7,123 nt of DNA from Firmicutes bacterium CAG:884 (GTDB lineage Bacteria; Bacillota_I; Bacilli_A; RF39; UBA660): positions 1 through 7,123 of the forward strand of contig HF993304.1 of assembly GCA_000433875.1 (NCBI GenBank), written 5' to 3'. The position numbers and the translations under genes are program-made. Shown one piece after another: positions 6,017 through 7,123 of the stretch (its first letter is position 1; every line of letters begins with the position of its first letter). The notes beneath the pieces are model-generated. The model was given only the letters and a program-made list of their open reading frames with translations. It had not been told where the DNA came from and did no database searches.

Positions 6017-7123
6017 TTATATTTGTTTACCTTTTACTACATTACTATTAGATGATTTGGTTGCAATCATTTTATCTACTAATGTACTTGCATCAGCAAT
6101 ATAATTAACTACTATTTTAGCATTTGGATTAGTTGCCGCACTTGTAAACATATTACTATAATTATTAGTTGTTATATTAGCATTCATTATATTTATTTCA
6201 GTTTGAAGGTTCAAACAATTATTAAACATTCCTTTCATATCACTTACGTTCGATGTATTAAAATTACTTAATTCTAAGTCTGATAAAAGTCTGCAACTTG
6301 AAAACATATTACTTATGTTTGTAACTTTTGATGTATTAAAACTACTTAAATCTATTTTTTCCAATGATGAACATCTTGAAAACATACCTGACATATCTGT
6401 TACATTCGATGTATTAAAACTACTTAAATCTAGACTTGCTAAAGATGAACAACCATCAAACATAAGGCTCATCCTTGTTACCTTTGGAGTATTAAATGAA
6501 CTTATATTTAACTTTGATAACGTTGAACAATCTTGAAACATAGATTCCATATTCATTACATTTGATGTGTTAAAATTACTTAAATCCAAATTCATTAAGG
6601 ATGTACAACCCCAGAACATTTTATATATATATGTTACCTTTGAAATATTAAAACTGCTTAAATCTAAAGTTGTTAATGATGAACATCTTTGAAACATATT
6701 ACTCATATTCGTTACATTTGATGTGTTAAAACTACTCAAATCTAAAGTTGTTAATAATTTTCCCTCTTGAAACATCAAGCTCATATTTGTTGCTTTTGAT
6801 GTATTAAAATTATTATTAAAATTAATATGAGTTAAATTAGAAACTCTTTTACCATTCTCATATTTGGAAAATGAAAATAAGTCATTACAATTAGCAGGCG
6901 CAAAAATTGGTGCCTCGCTTACTATATATAAATTATATAACGTTTTGGTTGTTGTAGTGCTAGTTGATGTATCCGTTTCTTCAACCGCAAGACCACTATC
7001 AACAAGATATCCATATACTTTTTTATTTTGACTTGAACTATATGATACATCCCAACATAAATTTTTAGATGTACAATTACTAGGCAAATTACTTAAATCA
7101 TTTCCAAAAGTAATTGTTCTTAT
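6017..7123 (-). CDS. BspA-family leucine-rich-repeat surface protein, C-terminal part (5' end outside window)
   Basis: The frame is open to the right edge (visible beginning IRTITFGNDLSN), so this is a C-terminal fragment of 368 residues; the TTG at 7087 is not a likely start. A non-repeat region comes first: a Cys-containing 'NLCWDVSYSSS', 'VYGYLVDSG', a Thr/Ser-rich loop and 'APANCNDLFSFS'. Eight DUF285/BspA-type leucine-rich repeats of 26 residues follow, near consensus LTTLDLSSFNTSNVTNMS then MFxxCSS. A short tail (about 40 residues, 'NPNAKIVVNYIADAS' then 'ATKSSNSNVVKGKQI') ends the protein. BspA-type proteins are extracellular and can mediate adhesion or aggregation. No LPXTG or C-terminal membrane anchor is present, so any anchoring or export signal must be N-terminal and outside the window. 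Related proteins in uncultured gut Bacilli often begin with a prepilin-like segment, but that cannot be seen here. Confidence 0.9.
   Translation of the reverse strand: MRTITFGNDLSNLPSNCTSKNLCWDVSYSSSQNKKVYGYLVDSGLAVEETDTSTSTTTTKTLYNLYIVSEAPIFAPANCNDLFSFSKYENGKRVSNLTHINFNNNFNTSKATNMSLMFQEGKLLTTLDLSSFNTSNVTNMSNMFQRCSSLTTLDLSSFNISKVTYIYKMFWGCTSLMNLDLSNFNTSNVMNMESMFQDCSTLSKLNISSFNTPKVTRMSLMFDGCSSLASLDLSSFNTSNVTDMSGMFSRCSSLEKIDLSSFNTSKVTNISNMFSSCRLLSDLELSNFNTSNVSDMKGMFNNCLNLQTEINIMNANITTNNYSNMFTSAATNPNAKIVVNYIADASTLVDKMIATKSSNSNVVKGKQI
6190..6830 (-). repeat. Eight 78-base tandem coding repeats (26-residue BspA leucine-rich repeats)
   Basis: The plus-strand anchor GATGTATT or a close variant, encoding Asn-Thr-Ser, occurs at 6252, 6330, 6408, 6486, 6564, 6642, 6720 and 6798. 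The spacing is exactly 78 bases throughout, with no insertion or deletion. The units at 6330, 6408 and 6720 are nearly identical around the anchor, while those at 6486 and 6642 are more diverged. This similarity could support repeat gain or loss by recombination. Confidence 0.9.

Noticed and set aside
6190..6830. CRISPR-like regular repeats
   Set aside because: The whole 78-base unit is coding and similar throughout, with no unique spacers. It is a protein repeat.
7085..7087. TTG as the start of the surface protein
   Set aside because: The frame stays open to the window edge, and a protein starting here would lack any export signal, so the codon is internal.
1..7123. Mycoplasma-type genetic code (TGA as Trp)
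   Set aside because: The visible Trp codons are TGG, and all frames are intact under the standard bacterial code.

Overview
The window is very AT-rich and uses Bacillota-style signals (AGGAGG ribosome binding sites, a TGnTATAAT promoter). Visible Trp codons are TGG and all six genes stop on TAA or TAG, so nothing suggests the Mollicutes reassigned code. Its gene content is a comEA-comEC DNA-uptake pair, a MnmL/MnmM tRNA-modification enzyme and a BspA-type leucine-rich-repeat surface protein. Together these suggest an uncultured, host-associated (probably gut) Bacilli or Erysipelotrichia/RF39-like bacterium. The lineage is inference; the families are read from motifs.

Layout. A divergent promoter region at 4498-4574 splits the window. 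Leftward on the minus strand runs an apparent operon: comEA (4497-3952), comEC (3983-1968, overlapping comEA by 32 bases), then two tandem paralogous YhcG/DUF1016-family PD-(D/E)XK nucleases (1954-1058 and 993-103). Rightward on the plus strand is one 472-residue gene (4575-5993) that fuses a MnmL/YtqA-type radical SAM domain to a MnmM/YtqB-type methyltransferase. A bidirectional hairpin terminator (5992-6015) separates it from a convergent minus-strand gene that enters from the right edge. That gene is the C-terminal part of a BspA-family protein with eight 26-residue repeats, repeating exactly every 78 bases. There is no gene-free stretch over 300 bases. The 102 bases left of the last nuclease stop hold no recognisable gene.

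The most unusual material is in the nuclease pair. First, each nuclease is preceded by the same 55-base sequence (51/55 identical), and that sequence is the 3' end of comEC, including its stop codon, plus the ribosome binding site. The upstream nuclease is therefore a 961-base unit flanked by direct repeats, and recombination between them would remove it cleanly and leave comEC intact. Second, at the same codons of both nuclease genes lies a perfect 8-base-pair inverted repeat with a 3-base loop. The two palindromes have unrelated sequences but identical flanks: the structure is conserved and the sequence is replaced. This suggests a cassette-like, possibly mobile or diversifying nuclease family parked at the end of a competence operon, each member carrying its own palindrome. 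That reading is inference and needs comparative data.
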